Source: Pseudomonas paeninsulae
GTDB lineage: Bacteria > Pseudomonadota > Gammaproteobacteria > Pseudomonadales > Pseudomonadaceae
DNA: 64,000 nucleotides
Direction: 5' to 3'
Assembly: GCF_035621475.1 (NCBI RefSeq)
Contig: NZ_CP141799.1
Coordinates: 4,452,501 to 4,516,500 of the forward strand
Positions within the stretch are counted from its first letter, which is position 1, and every line of letters starts with the position of its first letter. Under the pieces are notes generated by a model, which saw only the letters and a list, made by a program, of their open reading frames with translations, had not been told where the DNA came from and made no database searches. The translations under genes and the position numbers were made by a program. Positions 10,470-19,801 of the stretch are shown one piece after another.

Positions 10470-10925
10470 ATGGATATACGTAAAGTCAAAAAACTGATCG
10501 AATTGCTGGAAGAATCCGGCATCGACGAGTTGGAAATTCGCGAAGGCGAAGAGTCCGTGCGCATCAGCCGTCACGGCAAGCAACCGACCTACGCCCAGCA
10601 ACCCATGTACGCACCGCAGCCAGCACCGGTAGCTCCTGCAGCGCCCGTTGCAGCAGCCGAAGCGAGCGCCCCTGCCGCCGCCAAGCTGAACGGCACCGTG
10701 GCCCGCTCGCCAATGGTCGGCACCTTCTTCCGCGCCTCCTCGCCGGCCTCGGACAACTTCGTTGAAGTGGGTAGCAGCGTGAAGAAAGGCGACATCCTCT
10801 GCATCGTCGAAGCGATGAAGATGATGAACCACATCGAGGCAGAGTGCAGCGGCACCATCGAATCCATCCTGAGCGAAAACGGCCAGCCGGTGGAATACGA
10901 TCAGCCCCTGTTCACCATCGTTTGA
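10470..10925 (+). CDS. accB: acetyl-CoA carboxylase biotin carboxyl carrier protein
   Basis: 151-residue BCCP. It carries biotin between AccC and the carboxyltransferase to make malonyl-CoA for fatty acid synthesis. The N-terminal helical segment is followed by an Ala/Pro/Gln-rich linker (about 40-75) and the biotinyl domain. The modified lysine is K117 in EAMKMMN. TGGGAGTTGAG before ATG 10470 is a plausible ribosome site. accC follows after 17 bases. Confidence 0.98.
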   Translation: MDIRKVKKLIELLEESGIDELEIREGEESVRISRHGKQPTYAQQPMYAPQPAPVAPAAPVAAAEASAPAAAKLNGTVARSPMVGTFFRASSPASDNFVEVGSSVKKGDILCIVEAMKMMNHIEAECSGTIESILSENGQPVEYDQPLFTIV

Positions 10926-10942
10926 ACCGCGGAGAGCCTCCG

Positions 10943-12292
10943 ATGTTGGAAAAAGTCCTGATCGCCAACCGCGGCGAGATCGCCCTGCGCGTCTTGCGCG
11001 CCTGTAAAGAGCTGGGCATCAAAACCGTCGCGGTGCACTCCACTGCCGACCGCGAATTGATGCACCTGGGCCTGGCCGACGAATCGGTGTGTATCGGCCC
11101 GGCTTCCGGCGCCCTGTCCTACCTGAATATCCCAGCGATCATCAGCGCCGCTGAAGTCACCGGCGCCACCGCCATCCACCCGGGCTACGGCTTCCTCGCG
11201 GAAAACGCCGACTTCGCCGAACAGGTGGAAAACTCCGGTTTCGCCTTTATCGGCCCAACAGCTGCAACCATTCGCCTGATGGGCGACAAGGTTTCGGCCA
11301 AGGACGCCATGAAGCGCGCCGGCGTACCGGTGGTACCCGGCTCCGACGGCCCGCTGCCGGAAGACGAGGAAACCGCCCTGGCAATTGCCCGCGAAGTCGG
11401 TTACCCGGTGATCATCAAGGCCGCTGGCGGCGGCGGTGGTCGCGGCATGCGCGTGGTGCACAAGGAAGAAGACCTGATCAAATCGGCCAAGCTGACGCGC
11501 AGCGAAGCCGGTTCGGTGTTCGGCAATCCGATGGTCTACCTGGAAAAATTCCTTGGTAACCCACGTCACGTGGAAGTCCAGGTGCTGTCCGACGGCCAGG
11601 GCAACGCCATCCACCTGGGTGACCGCGACTGCTCGCTGCAGCGCCGCCACCAGAAGGTGCTGGAAGAAGCGCCGGCGCCGTTCATCGATGAACAGGCCCG
11701 CGCCGAAGTGTTCAAGCGCTGCGTCGATGCCTGTATCGAAATTGGTTATCGCGGCGCCGGCACCTTCGAGTTCCTCTATGAAGACGGTAACTTCTACTTC
11801 ATCGAGATGAACACCCGCGTCCAGGTCGAGCACCCGGTCAGCGAGATGGTCACTGGCATCGACATCGTCAAGGAGATGCTCAGCATCGCCGCTGGCAACA
11901 AGCTGTCGTTCACCCAGGATGACGTGGTGATCCGCGGCCACGCCCTGGAATGCCGGATCAACGCCGAAGACCCGGACAACTTCATGCCCTGCCCCGGCAA
12001 GGTCAAGCACTTCCACGCCCCCGGCGGCAACGGCGTACGGGTCGATTCGCACCTGTACAGTGGCTACACCGTGCCACCGCACTACGACTCGCTGATTGGC
12101 AAGTTGATCACCTACGGCGCGACCCGCGACGAGGCCATGGCGCGCATGCGCAATGCCCTGGACGAAATCGTCGTCGACGGCATCAAGACCAATGTGCCGC
12201 TGCACCGCAACCTGGTGCGCGACAAGGGCTTCTGCAAGGGTGGTGTGAACATCCATTATCTAGAAAAGAAACTGGGTATGGATAAGCACTGA
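10943..12292 (+). CDS. accC: acetyl-CoA carboxylase biotin carboxylase subunit
   Basis: 449-residue ATP-grasp enzyme that carboxylates BCCP-bound biotin using bicarbonate and ATP. Start [16 protein letters not shown] at ATG 10943, behind GGAGAG. The glycine-rich ATP loop GGGGRGMR is near 163-170; the biotin carboxylase signatures YLEKFL and [14 protein letters not shown] are present. The length matches E. coli AccC (449). It is the last gene of the aroQ-accBC unit, with a hairpin about 80 bases downstream. Confidence 0.98.
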   Translation: MLEKVLIANRGEIALRVLRACKELGIKTVAVHSTADRELMHLGLADESVCIGPASGALSYLNIPAIISAAEVTGATAIHPGYGFLAENADFAEQVENSGFAFIGPTAATIRLMGDKVSAKDAMKRAGVPVVPGSDGPLPEDEETALAIAREVGYPVIIKAAGGGGGRGMRVVHKEEDLIKSAKLTRSEAGSVFGNPMVYLEKFLGNPRHVEVQVLSDGQGNAIHLGDRDCSLQRRHQKVLEEAPAPFIDEQARAEVFKRCVDACIEIGYRGAGTFEFLYEDGNFYFIEMNTRVQVEHPVSEMVTGIDIVKEMLSIAAGNKLSFTQDDVVIRGHALECRINAEDPDNFMPCPGKVKHFHAPGGNGVRVDSHLYSGYTVPPHYDSLIGKLITYGATRDEAMARMRNALDEIVVDGIKTNVPLHRNLVRDKGFCKGGVNIHYLEKKLGMDKH

Positions 12293-12370
12293 TCCCATGA
12301 CCTGCTGCGCGCTGGCGATACTGGGTTAAAAACAGCCTCGCTCTAGCTCGCCAGGTCATGCTTAAAGTCT

Positions 12371-12402
12371 CGACAAGGGCTGCCATTGGGCGGCCCTTGT
12401 CG
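12371..12402 (+). terminator. possible terminator of the accBC operon
   Basis: Stem CGACAAGGGC pairs with GCCCTTGTCG across a 12-base loop. The 3' tail (TGTCTGCG) is only mildly T-rich, so this is a tentative terminator. Confidence 0.4.
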
Positions 12403-12497
12403 TGTCTGCGCGGTGCGGCGGTGGCAGCCGGGCCATCGCTTCAAGTAAGCTGCGCGGCCAATTGCACCATCAGCCCACAGTGCTCACGAGGTTTCCC

Positions 12498-13376
12498 ATG
12501 CCCTGGTTACAAGTCCGTCTCGCCATCACTCCGGATCAGGCTGAAACCTACGAAGACGCCCTGCTTGAGGTCGGCGCCGTGTCGGTAACCTTTATGGACG
12601 CCGAAGATCAGCCGATTTTCGAGCCGGACCTGGGCACCACCCCGCTGTGGTCGCACACCCACCTGCTCGCCCTGTTCGAAGCCGATACCTCGGCCGACGC
12701 CGTGTTTGCCCACCTGCAATTGCTGACGGGTACCGCGCTACCGGAACATCACGCCGAAGTGATCGCCGATCAGGACTGGGAACGCAGCTGGATGGACAAT
12801 TTCCACCCCATGCGCTTCGGCCAACGTCTGTGGATAGTACCAAGCTGGCATGCGGCGCCCGAACCAGACGCAGTCAACCTGCTGCTCGACCCGGGCCTGG
12901 CATTCGGCACTGGCACCCATCCAACCACCGCGCTGTGCCTGGAATGGCTCGACAGCCAGGACCTGAGCCACTGCGAGGTACTGGATTTCGGCTGCGGCTC
13001 GGGCATCCTGGCCATCGCCGCCCTGCTTCTGGGCGCACCGCAGGCAGTTGGCACCGACATCGACCCGCAAGCCCTGGAAGCTTCACGCGACAATGCCGGG
13101 CGTAATGGCATCGACCCAGACCGCTTCCCGCTCTACCTGCCCGCCGATCTGCCGCCGCAGCAGGCCGACGTGGTGGTTGCCAATATCCTCGCCGGACCGC
13201 TGGTGGCCCTGGCAGCGCAGATCACCAGCCTGGCCAAGACCGGCGGACGCCTGGCCCTGTCGGGCATTCTCGCCGAGCAAGCCGAGGACGTGCGCGCAGC
13301 CTACGCCGAGGCCTTCGCGCTTGACCCGACAGAGGAGAAGGACGGCTGGGTACGCATCAGCGGTACTCGTCGCTAG
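12498..13376 (+). CDS. prmA: ribosomal protein L11 methyltransferase
   Basis: 292-residue SAM-dependent enzyme that trimethylates ribosomal protein L11. The N-terminal L11-recognition domain ([16 protein letters not shown]) is joined to a Rossmann methyltransferase domain with motif [10 protein letters not shown] at about 163-171 and the [10 protein letters not shown] motif. The start is ATG 12498 after ACGAGG; the longer upstream frame has no family support. It follows accC, as in P. aeruginosa. Confidence 0.97.
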   Translation: MPWLQVRLAITPDQAETYEDALLEVGAVSVTFMDAEDQPIFEPDLGTTPLWSHTHLLALFEADTSADAVFAHLQLLTGTALPEHHAEVIADQDWERSWMDNFHPMRFGQRLWIVPSWHAAPEPDAVNLLLDPGLAFGTGTHPTTALCLEWLDSQDLSHCEVLDFGCGSGILAIAALLLGAPQAVGTDIDPQALEASRDNAGRNGIDPDRFPLYLPADLPPQQADVVVANILAGPLVALAAQITSLAKTGGRLALSGILAEQAEDVRAAYAEAFALDPTEEKDGWVRISGTRR

Positions 13377-13457
13377 CCCAGGCACTGCCGCTTGTTCAGG
13401 CACTTGCGTTAGACTAATCGCCTTGACTCCCCTGATCGCAGGCCGACGGATCGTCGC

Positions 13458-14813
13458 ATGACCGAAAGTTTCGTCACTCAGTGCCCCCATTGCCGCACCA
13501 GCTTTCGCGTGAGCCTCATGCAACTCGGCGCCGCCCGTGGCGCCGTGCGCTGCGGAGCCTGCCTGCACGTATTCAATGCCGCGCAGCAACTGCTCGAACA
13601 AGGCCAACAGCTGCCCGGAACCACGCCCCAGGCAGCGCCCTCGACGCCTGTGACGACTAGCCCGGCCGACGCGCCAGCGCCCCAGACCGAGCCCGAGCCC
13701 GAGCAGACTGTTGCACGGCACAAGAGTGACAGCGATACGCTGTGGATTCACGACGACCTGGACCTCGACAGCCTCGATCTCGACGAGGAGCTGGCCAAGC
13801 TGGAGGAGCAAGAACAGCAACTCTCGCAGCAGTTCCTCGCGCTGAACGCCACCCCCGCGCATGCCGAGACCTTCCGTCCAGCCGCGGATACCGGGGACCA
13901 TGACGAAGACTGGGCCGAGGCCCTCCTGCAAGAGGACTCGCCCCAGCCGCCACTGAGCATCACCCCTGCGGCCCCCAGCGATGCGCCCCAGGCACTTGCC
14001 TCATCGAACGATACGCCTGCGCCAACGCCCCCAGCCGCGGCGCAAGTGGCAGATCCGCCTGTTCGTGACGTACCGCCGTTCACGCTCAACGCACTGGAGA
14101 CAGGCGACCAGGAATCCGCACTGGACGAGCCTAGCCTGAGTGCCCGCCGCGACGATCCCAGCATTGACGCGGACATCCTCGACACGCCGGACGAGGAACA
14201 GGAAGACCCCGCCGAGCCGCACCCATTCGATAGAAGAACGGCGCGTAGCGAGCCAAGCCTGCGCGACGAACACCTGTTCGAGCTGGACGACGAACCGCTG
14301 CAACTGGATGACTGGCAACCACCGCGCAAGCCCTGGGGCCGCTGGCTCGGCTGGGGCCTGCTGAACCTGTTGGCCGCGGCCGCCCTGATCGGTCAGCACA
14401 TCCATTACAACTTCGACGACCTGGCTCGCCAGGATCAATACCGCCCTTGGTTCGAGCAGCTCTGCCCAGTCATGGGCTGCAGCTTGCCGTCCAAGGTCGA
14501 TATCAGCCAGATCAAGAGCAGCAATCTGGTGGTGCGTAGTCATCCCGATTTCAGCGGCGCCCTGATAGTCGATGCAATCCTCTATAACCGTGCGCCCTTC
14601 GCCCAGCCATTCCCCTTGCTGGAAATGCGTTTTGCCGACATCAATGGTCGACTACTGGCCAGTCGCCGCTTCAAGCCCAGCGAGTACCTCGCCGGCGAAT
14701 TGGCCGGACAGGCGGAAATGCCGCCGCAGACGCCCATTCATGTGTCCTTGGATATCCTCGACCCAGGCACCCAGGCGGTGAACTACAGCCTGAGTTTCCA
14801 CTCGCCGGAGTAA
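13458..14813 (+). CDS. zinc-ribbon and DUF3426 domain membrane protein
   Basis: 451-residue protein of unknown function. An MJ0042-type zinc ribbon (C9, C12, C32, C35) opens the protein. A long acidic, Pro/Ala-rich low-complexity region follows (about 50-285). A single membrane helix (about 295-315, GWGLLNLLAAAALIG) leads into the C-terminal DUF3426 domain, expected in the periplasm. This cytoplasmic zinc ribbon plus periplasmic domain layout is conserved between prmA and dusB in pseudomonads. Confidence 0.88.
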   Translation: MTESFVTQCPHCRTSFRVSLMQLGAARGAVRCGACLHVFNAAQQLLEQGQQLPGTTPQAAPSTPVTTSPADAPAPQTEPEPEQTVARHKSDSDTLWIHDDLDLDSLDLDEELAKLEEQEQQLSQQFLALNATPAHAETFRPAADTGDHDEDWAEALLQEDSPQPPLSITPAAPSDAPQALASSNDTPAPTPPAAAQVADPPVRDVPPFTLNALETGDQESALDEPSLSARRDDPSIDADILDTPDEEQEDPAEPHPFDRRTARSEPSLRDEHLFELDDEPLQLDDWQPPRKPWGRWLGWGLLNLLAAAALIGQHIHYNFDDLARQDQYRPWFEQLCPVMGCSLPSKVDISQIKSSNLVVRSHPDFSGALIVDAILYNRAPFAQPFPLLEMRFADINGRLLASRRFKPSEYLAGELAGQAEMPPQTPIHVSLDILDPGTQAVNYSLSFHSPE

Positions 14814-15049
14814 GGCATGAGCAATCGCGATCAAGACCACCACAACCCTCTCTCCTCTCGCGCCTAGCCGACCCCACACGTTCTTTGAGGTTTTCCGGGA
14901 ACGTATCTAACCCTTGGCGATAAGCCCATAGCTGTTCAGAATTTGTTCAAAACAGCCTTTATCCGGTCATCCAGAGCGGGTATGATTCCCACCCTTTTTC
15001 GCTGTCTCCTATTGGTCTCAACAGTACGTCTCTTGAGCAGGGAAGCCCC

Positions 15050-16048
15050 ATGTCGGCGTTATGCATCGGCCCCTACACATTGCCCAATTCGCTGATACTC
15101 GCGCCCATGGCGGGAGTCACCGACCGGCCGTTCCGCCAGCTCTGCCACCGTATGGGGGCGGGCATGGTGGTATCGGAAATGGTCACCAGCGATGTGCGTC
15201 TGTGGAATACCCGCAAGTCGAGCCTGCGCTTGATCCACCAAGACGATGCTGAGCCGCGTTCGGTGCAGATCGCTGGTGGTGACCCGCAGATGCTCGCCGA
15301 GGCGGCTCAGCGCAACGTCGAACTGGGCGCGCAGATTATTGACATCAATATGGGCTGCCCAGCCAAGAAGGTTTGCAACAAGGCAGCCGGTTCCGCCCTG
15401 CTCAAGGACGAGGGCCTGGTGCGCGAGATTCTTCAGGCGGTGGTCGCTGCGGTAGATGTGCCGGTGACCCTGAAAATCCGCACCGGCTGGGACAGGCAGA
15501 ACAAGAACGGCATCGCGGTAGCGAAGATTGCCGAACAGGCGGGAATAGTGGCATTGGCGGTGCATGGCCGCACCCGCGCCGACCTCTACACCGGCGAAGC
15601 CGAGTACGACACCGTCGCCGCGATCAAGCAGGCGGTGTCGATTCCGGTGCTGGCCAATGGCGACATCGATTCGCCGGAAAAGGCCAAGGCGGTATTGGCC
15701 GCCTCCGGTGCCGACGGCCTGCTGATTGGCCGGGCAGCCCAGGGCCGGCCGTGGATTTTCCGCGAGATCGAGCACTACCTGCGCACCGGCCAGAAGCTGG
15801 CGGCGCCGAGCCTGTTCGAGGTGGAACGTATTCTGCTAGGGCACATGGCCGAGCTGTACCTGTTCTATGGCGAGGTGATGGGGGTGCGCATCGCCCGCAA
15901 GCATGTCAGCTGGTACCTCGCTACCCTGCCGGGCGCCAGGGAGTTTCGCGCCCGATTCAATCGTCTGGAAAGTACGGACGCGCAGTGCACCAACGTTCGC
16001 CAGTTTTTCGGTGAACGGCATAATGATGGAGATGGGGTGGCCGCATGA
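15050..16048 (+). CDS. dusB: tRNA-dihydrouridine synthase B
   Basis: 332-residue flavoenzyme that reduces uridines in the tRNA D-loop using NADPH. The N-terminal FMN barrel has [13 protein letters not shown]; the [10 protein letters not shown] segment near 99-108 holds the catalytic cysteine. [12 protein letters not shown] and [13 protein letters not shown] are conserved phosphate and flavin contacts. Its stop overlaps the fis start by four bases, so the two are translationally coupled, an arrangement known from E. coli and pseudomonads. The 236 bases upstream should hold the promoter; TATGAT at 14981 is a candidate -10 without a good -35. Confidence 0.97.
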   Translation: MSALCIGPYTLPNSLILAPMAGVTDRPFRQLCHRMGAGMVVSEMVTSDVRLWNTRKSSLRLIHQDDAEPRSVQIAGGDPQMLAEAAQRNVELGAQIIDINMGCPAKKVCNKAAGSALLKDEGLVREILQAVVAAVDVPVTLKIRTGWDRQNKNGIAVAKIAEQAGIVALAVHGRTRADLYTGEAEYDTVAAIKQAVSIPVLANGDIDSPEKAKAVLAASGADGLLIGRAAQGRPWIFREIEHYLRTGQKLAAPSLFEVERILLGHMAELYLFYGEVMGVRIARKHVSWYLATLPGAREFRARFNRLESTDAQCTNVRQFFGERHNDGDGVAA

Positions 16049-16365
16049 CGATGTTGACCGACACTTTAGGAACTGGAATGGCTCCCGTGAGCGACAGTAC
16101 AAGCTTGAAACAGCACCTCAGTACACCGAGCGAAGAAGGGCAAACCCTGCGCGGAAGTGTCGAGAAAGCCCTGCATAACTATTTCGCCCACCTTGAGGGC
16201 GCAGACGTCACCGATGTCTACAACCTAGTGCTCAGCGAAGTGGAAGCGCCACTGCTGGAAACCGTGATGAATTACGTCAAGGGCAACCAGACCAAGGCCT
16301 CCGAACTGCTCGGCCTGAATCGCGGCACCCTGCGCAAGAAGCTCAAGCAGTACGACCTGCTCTGA
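16045..16365 (+). CDS. fis: nucleoid-associated DNA-binding protein Fis
   Basis: 106-residue dimeric DNA-bending protein that adjusts rRNA, tRNA and growth-phase transcription. The C-terminal helix-turn-helix ([20 protein letters not shown]) is intact. The N-terminal extension [11 protein letters not shown] is typical of Pseudomonas Fis, so I keep ATG 16045, although an ATG 11 codons in would give a length nearer the 98-residue E. coli protein. It overlaps the dusB stop. Confidence 0.97.
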   Translation: MTMLTDTLGTGMAPVSDSTSLKQHLSTPSEEGQTLRGSVEKALHNYFAHLEGADVTDVYNLVLSEVEAPLLETVMNYVKGNQTKASELLGLNRGTLRKKLKQYDLL

Positions 16366-16392
16366 AGCTGCGCACCGGGCAGAGCGCTTTTT

Positions 16393-16424
16393 CTTGAAGC
16401 TGGCCGCCGCGGCTTCAAGCCAAT
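16393..16424 (+). terminator. possible terminator after dusB-fis
   Basis: Stem CTTGAAGC pairs with GCTTCAAG around a GC-rich centre and is followed shortly by AATTTTC. It lies 28 bases after the fis stop and before purH. Confidence 0.4.
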
Positions 16425-16451
16425 TTTCTATTACGCAACCGGATCCGATTG

Positions 16452-18059
16452 ATGACCGACCAGACTACCCGCCTCCCCGTCCGCCGTGCGCTGATCAGTG
16501 TTTCCGACAAGACCGGCATCCTTGAATTCGCCCGCGAGCTCGTCGCCCTCAACGTGGAAATTCTCTCCACCGGCGGCACCTACAAGCTGCTCAAGGACAA
16601 CGGCGTGGCCGCCGTGGAAGTCGCCGACTACACCGGTTTTCCGGAAATGATGGATGGTCGGGTCAAGACCCTGCACCCGAAGATCCACGGCGGCATCCTC
16701 GGTCGTCGCGCCCTCGATGGCGCGGTCATGGAGCAGCACGGGATCAAACCGATCGACCTGGTCGCGGTCAACCTCTACCCCTTCGAAGCCACGGTCGCCA
16801 AGCCTGACTGCGACCTGGCCGACGCCATCGAAAATATCGACATTGGCGGCCCGACCATGGTTCGCTCGGCAGCCAAGAACCACAAAGACGTGGCCATCGT
16901 GGTCTCGGCTGGCGACTACGCCGGCATCCTCGACAGCCTGAAAGACGGCGGCCTGAGCTATGCCCAGCGCTTCGACCTGGCGCTCAAGGCCTTCGAGCAC
17001 ACCGCCGCCTATGACGGCATGATCGCCAACTACCTGGGCACCATCGACCAGCGCGCCGAAACCCTCAGTACCGAAGCCCGCGGCACCTTCCCGCGCACCT
17101 TCAACAGCCAGTTCGTCAAGGCCCAGGAAATGCGTTACGGCGAGAACCCGCACCAGAGCGCGGCCTTCTATGTCGAGGCGAAGAAAGGCGAAGCGAGCAT
17201 TTCCAGCGCCGTGCAGCTGCAGGGCAAGGAGCTGTCGTTCAACAACGTCGCCGACACCGATGCCGCCCTTGAATGCGTGAAGAGCTTCGTCAAGCCGGCC
17301 TGCGTCATCGTCAAGCATGCCAACCCCTGCGGCGTAGCCGTGGCCCTGGACGAGCAAGGCGGCATCCGTCAGGCCTACGAACTGGCCTACGCCACCGACA
17401 CCGAATCGGCCTTCGGCGGCATCATCGCCTTCAACCGCGAACTGGATGGCGCCACCGCCCAGGCCATCGTCGAGCGTCAGTTCGTCGAAGTGATCATCGC
17501 CCCGAAGATTTCCCAGGCGGCCCGCGATGTGGTGGCCGCCAAGGCCAACATACGCCTGCTCGAGTGCGGCGAATGGCCGGCCGAGCGCAGCGCTGGCTGG
17601 GACTTCAAGCGGGTCAACGGCGGCCTGCTGGTACAGAGCCGCGACATTGGCATGATCAAGGCAGAAGACCTGAAGATCGTCACCCAGCGCGCCCCCAGCG
17701 AGCAGGAAGTCCACGACCTGATCTTCGCCTGGAAAGTCGCCAAGTTCGTTAAATCCAACGCCATCGTCTACGCCAAGAACCGCCAGACCATCGGCGTCGG
17801 CGCCGGCCAGATGAGCCGGGTCAACTCGGCGCGGATCGCCGCGATCAAGGCCGAGCATGCCGGCCTGCAGGTCGCCGGCTCGGTTATGGCGTCGGATGCC
17901 TTCTTCCCGTTCCGCGACGGCCTGGATAACGCCGCCGCCAACGGCATCACCGCGGTGATCCAGCCGGGTGGCTCGATGCGCGATGCGGAAGTGATCGCCG
18001 CCGCCGACGAAGCGGGGATTGCCATGGTCTTCACCTCCATGCGCCATTTCCGCCACTGA
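16452..18059 (+). CDS. purH: bifunctional AICAR transformylase/IMP cyclohydrolase
   Basis: 535-residue enzyme for the last two steps of IMP synthesis. The N-terminal MGS-like cyclohydrolase domain (about 1-150, [20 protein letters not shown]) is followed by the transformylase domain with the KHANPCG motif and a C-terminal [10 protein letters not shown] segment. ATG 16452 ([10 protein letters not shown]) is the likely start; the TTG just before it adds one residue. purD follows on the same strand after 209 bases containing a small palindrome. Confidence 0.98.
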   Translation: MTDQTTRLPVRRALISVSDKTGILEFARELVALNVEILSTGGTYKLLKDNGVAAVEVADYTGFPEMMDGRVKTLHPKIHGGILGRRALDGAVMEQHGIKPIDLVAVNLYPFEATVAKPDCDLADAIENIDIGGPTMVRSAAKNHKDVAIVVSAGDYAGILDSLKDGGLSYAQRFDLALKAFEHTAAYDGMIANYLGTIDQRAETLSTEARGTFPRTFNSQFVKAQEMRYGENPHQSAAFYVEAKKGEASISSAVQLQGKELSFNNVADTDAALECVKSFVKPACVIVKHANPCGVAVALDEQGGIRQAYELAYATDTESAFGGIIAFNRELDGATAQAIVERQFVEVIIAPKISQAARDVVAAKANIRLLECGEWPAERSAGWDFKRVNGGLLVQSRDIGMIKAEDLKIVTQRAPSEQEVHDLIFAWKVAKFVKSNAIVYAKNRQTIGVGAGQMSRVNSARIAAIKAEHAGLQVAGSVMASDAFFPFRDGLDNAAANGITAVIQPGGSMRDAEVIAAADEAGIAMVFTSMRHFRH

Positions 18060-18201
18060 CGGCCGCACTGAAACCGGCATCTGCTGCGTTGCCCAGGGTT
18101 CCGCCAATGCTCATTGCCACTAGGCAACTGCGCTTGTCGAAACCCTGGGCGCCTTGCAGCTACCGGCTTCATCGCGACCTCGATAGGGGTCGCCAGTTTT
18201 C

Positions 18202-18231
18202 GTAGGGTGGATAACGCTTGGCTTATCCACC
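18202..18231. repeat. small palindrome between purH and purD
   Basis: GTAGGGTGGATAA faces TTATCCACC across a 9-base loop. It belongs to the window's set of GTAGGG-type palindromes in intergenic gaps. Confidence 0.6.
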
Positions 18232-18268
18232 GTTCGGGCGCAAGGCCCGCCTCCTGAAGGAGAACACA

Positions 18269-19558
18269 ATGAACGTACTGATCATCGGCAGCGGCGGGCG
18301 CGAACACGCCCTGGCCTGGAAAGTCGCCCAGGATCCACGGGTCGAAAAAGTCTTCGTCGCCCCGGGCAACGCCGGCACCGCCACTGAAGCCAAGTGCGAG
18401 AACGTCGCCATCGACGTACTGGCCCTGGAGCAACTGGCAGATTTCGCCGCCAGCAACGTCCAGCTGACCATCGTCGGCCCGGAAGCGCCGCTGGTGGCCG
18501 GGGTGGTCGACCTGTTCCGCGCGCGCAAACTGGACATCTTCGGCCCGACGGCCGGCGCTGCCCAACTGGAAGGTTCGAAAGCCTTTACCAAGGACTTCCT
18601 CGCCCGCCATCAGATCCCCAGCGCCGATTACCAGAACTTCACCGAAGTCGAGCCGGCCCTGGCCTACCTGCAGAAAGTCGGTGCGCCGATCGTGATCAAG
18701 GCCGACGGCCTGGCGGCCGGCAAAGGCGTGATCGTCGCCATGACCCTGAGCGAAGCCGAAGACGCGGTGCGCGACATGCTCGCCGGCAATGCCTTCGGTG
18801 AAGCCGGTTCGCGGGTGGTGATCGAGGAGTTCCTCGAAGGCGAGGAAGCCAGCTTTATCGTCATGGTCGACGGCAAGAATGTATTGCCGATGGCCACCAG
18901 CCAGGACCATAAGCGCGTCGGCGACGGCGACAGCGGCCCGAATACTGGCGGCATGGGCGCCTACTCGCCCGCGCCGGTGGTCACCGCCGCCGTGCACCAG
19001 CGGGTGATGGACGAGGTGATCTACCCCACCGTCAACGGCATGGCCAGCGAAGGCAACGTCTACACCGGCTTCCTCTATGCCGGGCTGATGATCGACAAAG
19101 CCGGCAAGCCGAAAGTCATCGAGTTCAACTGCCGCTTCGGCGACCCGGAAACCCAGCCGATCATGGTGCGCCTGGAGTCATCGCTGGTCCTGCTGATCGA
19201 CGCCGCCCTGGCGCAAGCGCTGGACAAGGTCGAGGCCCGCTGGGACCCGCGCCCAACCATCGGCGTGGTACTGGCCGCCGGCGGCTACCCGGGTGACTAC
19301 GCCAAGGGCGAGGTAATCGAAGGTCTGGCCGATGCCGCCGCGCTGGATGGCAAGGTGTTCCATGCCGGTACCACACTCAAGGATGGCCAGGTGGTTACCG
19401 CTGGCGGCCGGGTACTCTGCGCCACGGCCATTGGTGCCAGCGTTGCCGACGCCCAGCAGCAGGCCTATCGCCTGGCGGAGAAGATTCGCTGGAATGGCTG
19501 TTTCTACCGCAAGGACATCGGTTACCGCGCGATTGCCCGCGAACGTGGCGAGGCATAA
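18269..19558 (+). CDS. purD: phosphoribosylamine-glycine ligase (GAR synthetase)
   Basis: 429-residue ATP-grasp enzyme, second step of purine synthesis. It begins [17 protein letters not shown] behind an AAGGAG ribosome site. ATP-grasp segments include [11 protein letters not shown] and [12 protein letters not shown], and the C-terminal GAR synthetase domain carries the [10 protein letters not shown] segment. The length is normal. It is followed by retS, as in P. aeruginosa. Confidence 0.98.
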   Translation: MNVLIIGSGGREHALAWKVAQDPRVEKVFVAPGNAGTATEAKCENVAIDVLALEQLADFAASNVQLTIVGPEAPLVAGVVDLFRARKLDIFGPTAGAAQLEGSKAFTKDFLARHQIPSADYQNFTEVEPALAYLQKVGAPIVIKADGLAAGKGVIVAMTLSEAEDAVRDMLAGNAFGEAGSRVVIEEFLEGEEASFIVMVDGKNVLPMATSQDHKRVGDGDSGPNTGGMGAYSPAPVVTAAVHQRVMDEVIYPTVNGMASEGNVYTGFLYAGLMIDKAGKPKVIEFNCRFGDPETQPIMVRLESSLVLLIDAALAQALDKVEARWDPRPTIGVVLAAGGYPGDYAKGEVIEGLADAAALDGKVFHAGTTLKDGQVVTAGGRVLCATAIGASVADAQQQAYRLAEKIRWNGCFYRKDIGYRAIARERGEA

Positions 19559-19764
19559 CGGACGGCAAACCCGCTCAGCCGCGGCAGTCTGTCAGCAGGA
19601 ATCGGGCACGGCCCCCACCCACTAGGGTCGTGTCACAACCGCTAAAAACGGCAACACCAGGCAGTGAGGGCGCCACCCTGCAGCTGGCGCCGCAGTGCCA
19701 GTGGTCGCTTTCACCGCGTCTGGACTGGCCTTCCTGGCCATATTCCGCTAAACAACGGCTTGGT

Positions 19765-19770
19765 TATAAT
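19765..19770 (+). promoter_or_regulatory. candidate -10 box upstream of retS
   Basis: A perfect TATAAT lies 32 bases before the retS GTG start. No good -35 hexamer is visible at 16-18 bases, so this is tentative. Confidence 0.35.
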
Positions 19771-19801
19771 CTGGCCACTTATCATTCAAAGGGAATTCAG
19801 C

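Noticed and set aside
10901..12256. 451-codon minus-strand frame opposite accC
   Set aside because: Antisense shadow of a highly conserved gene; no recognisable domain.
16431..18107. 558-codon minus-strand frame opposite purH
   Set aside because: Antisense shadow; purH is full length with all motifs.
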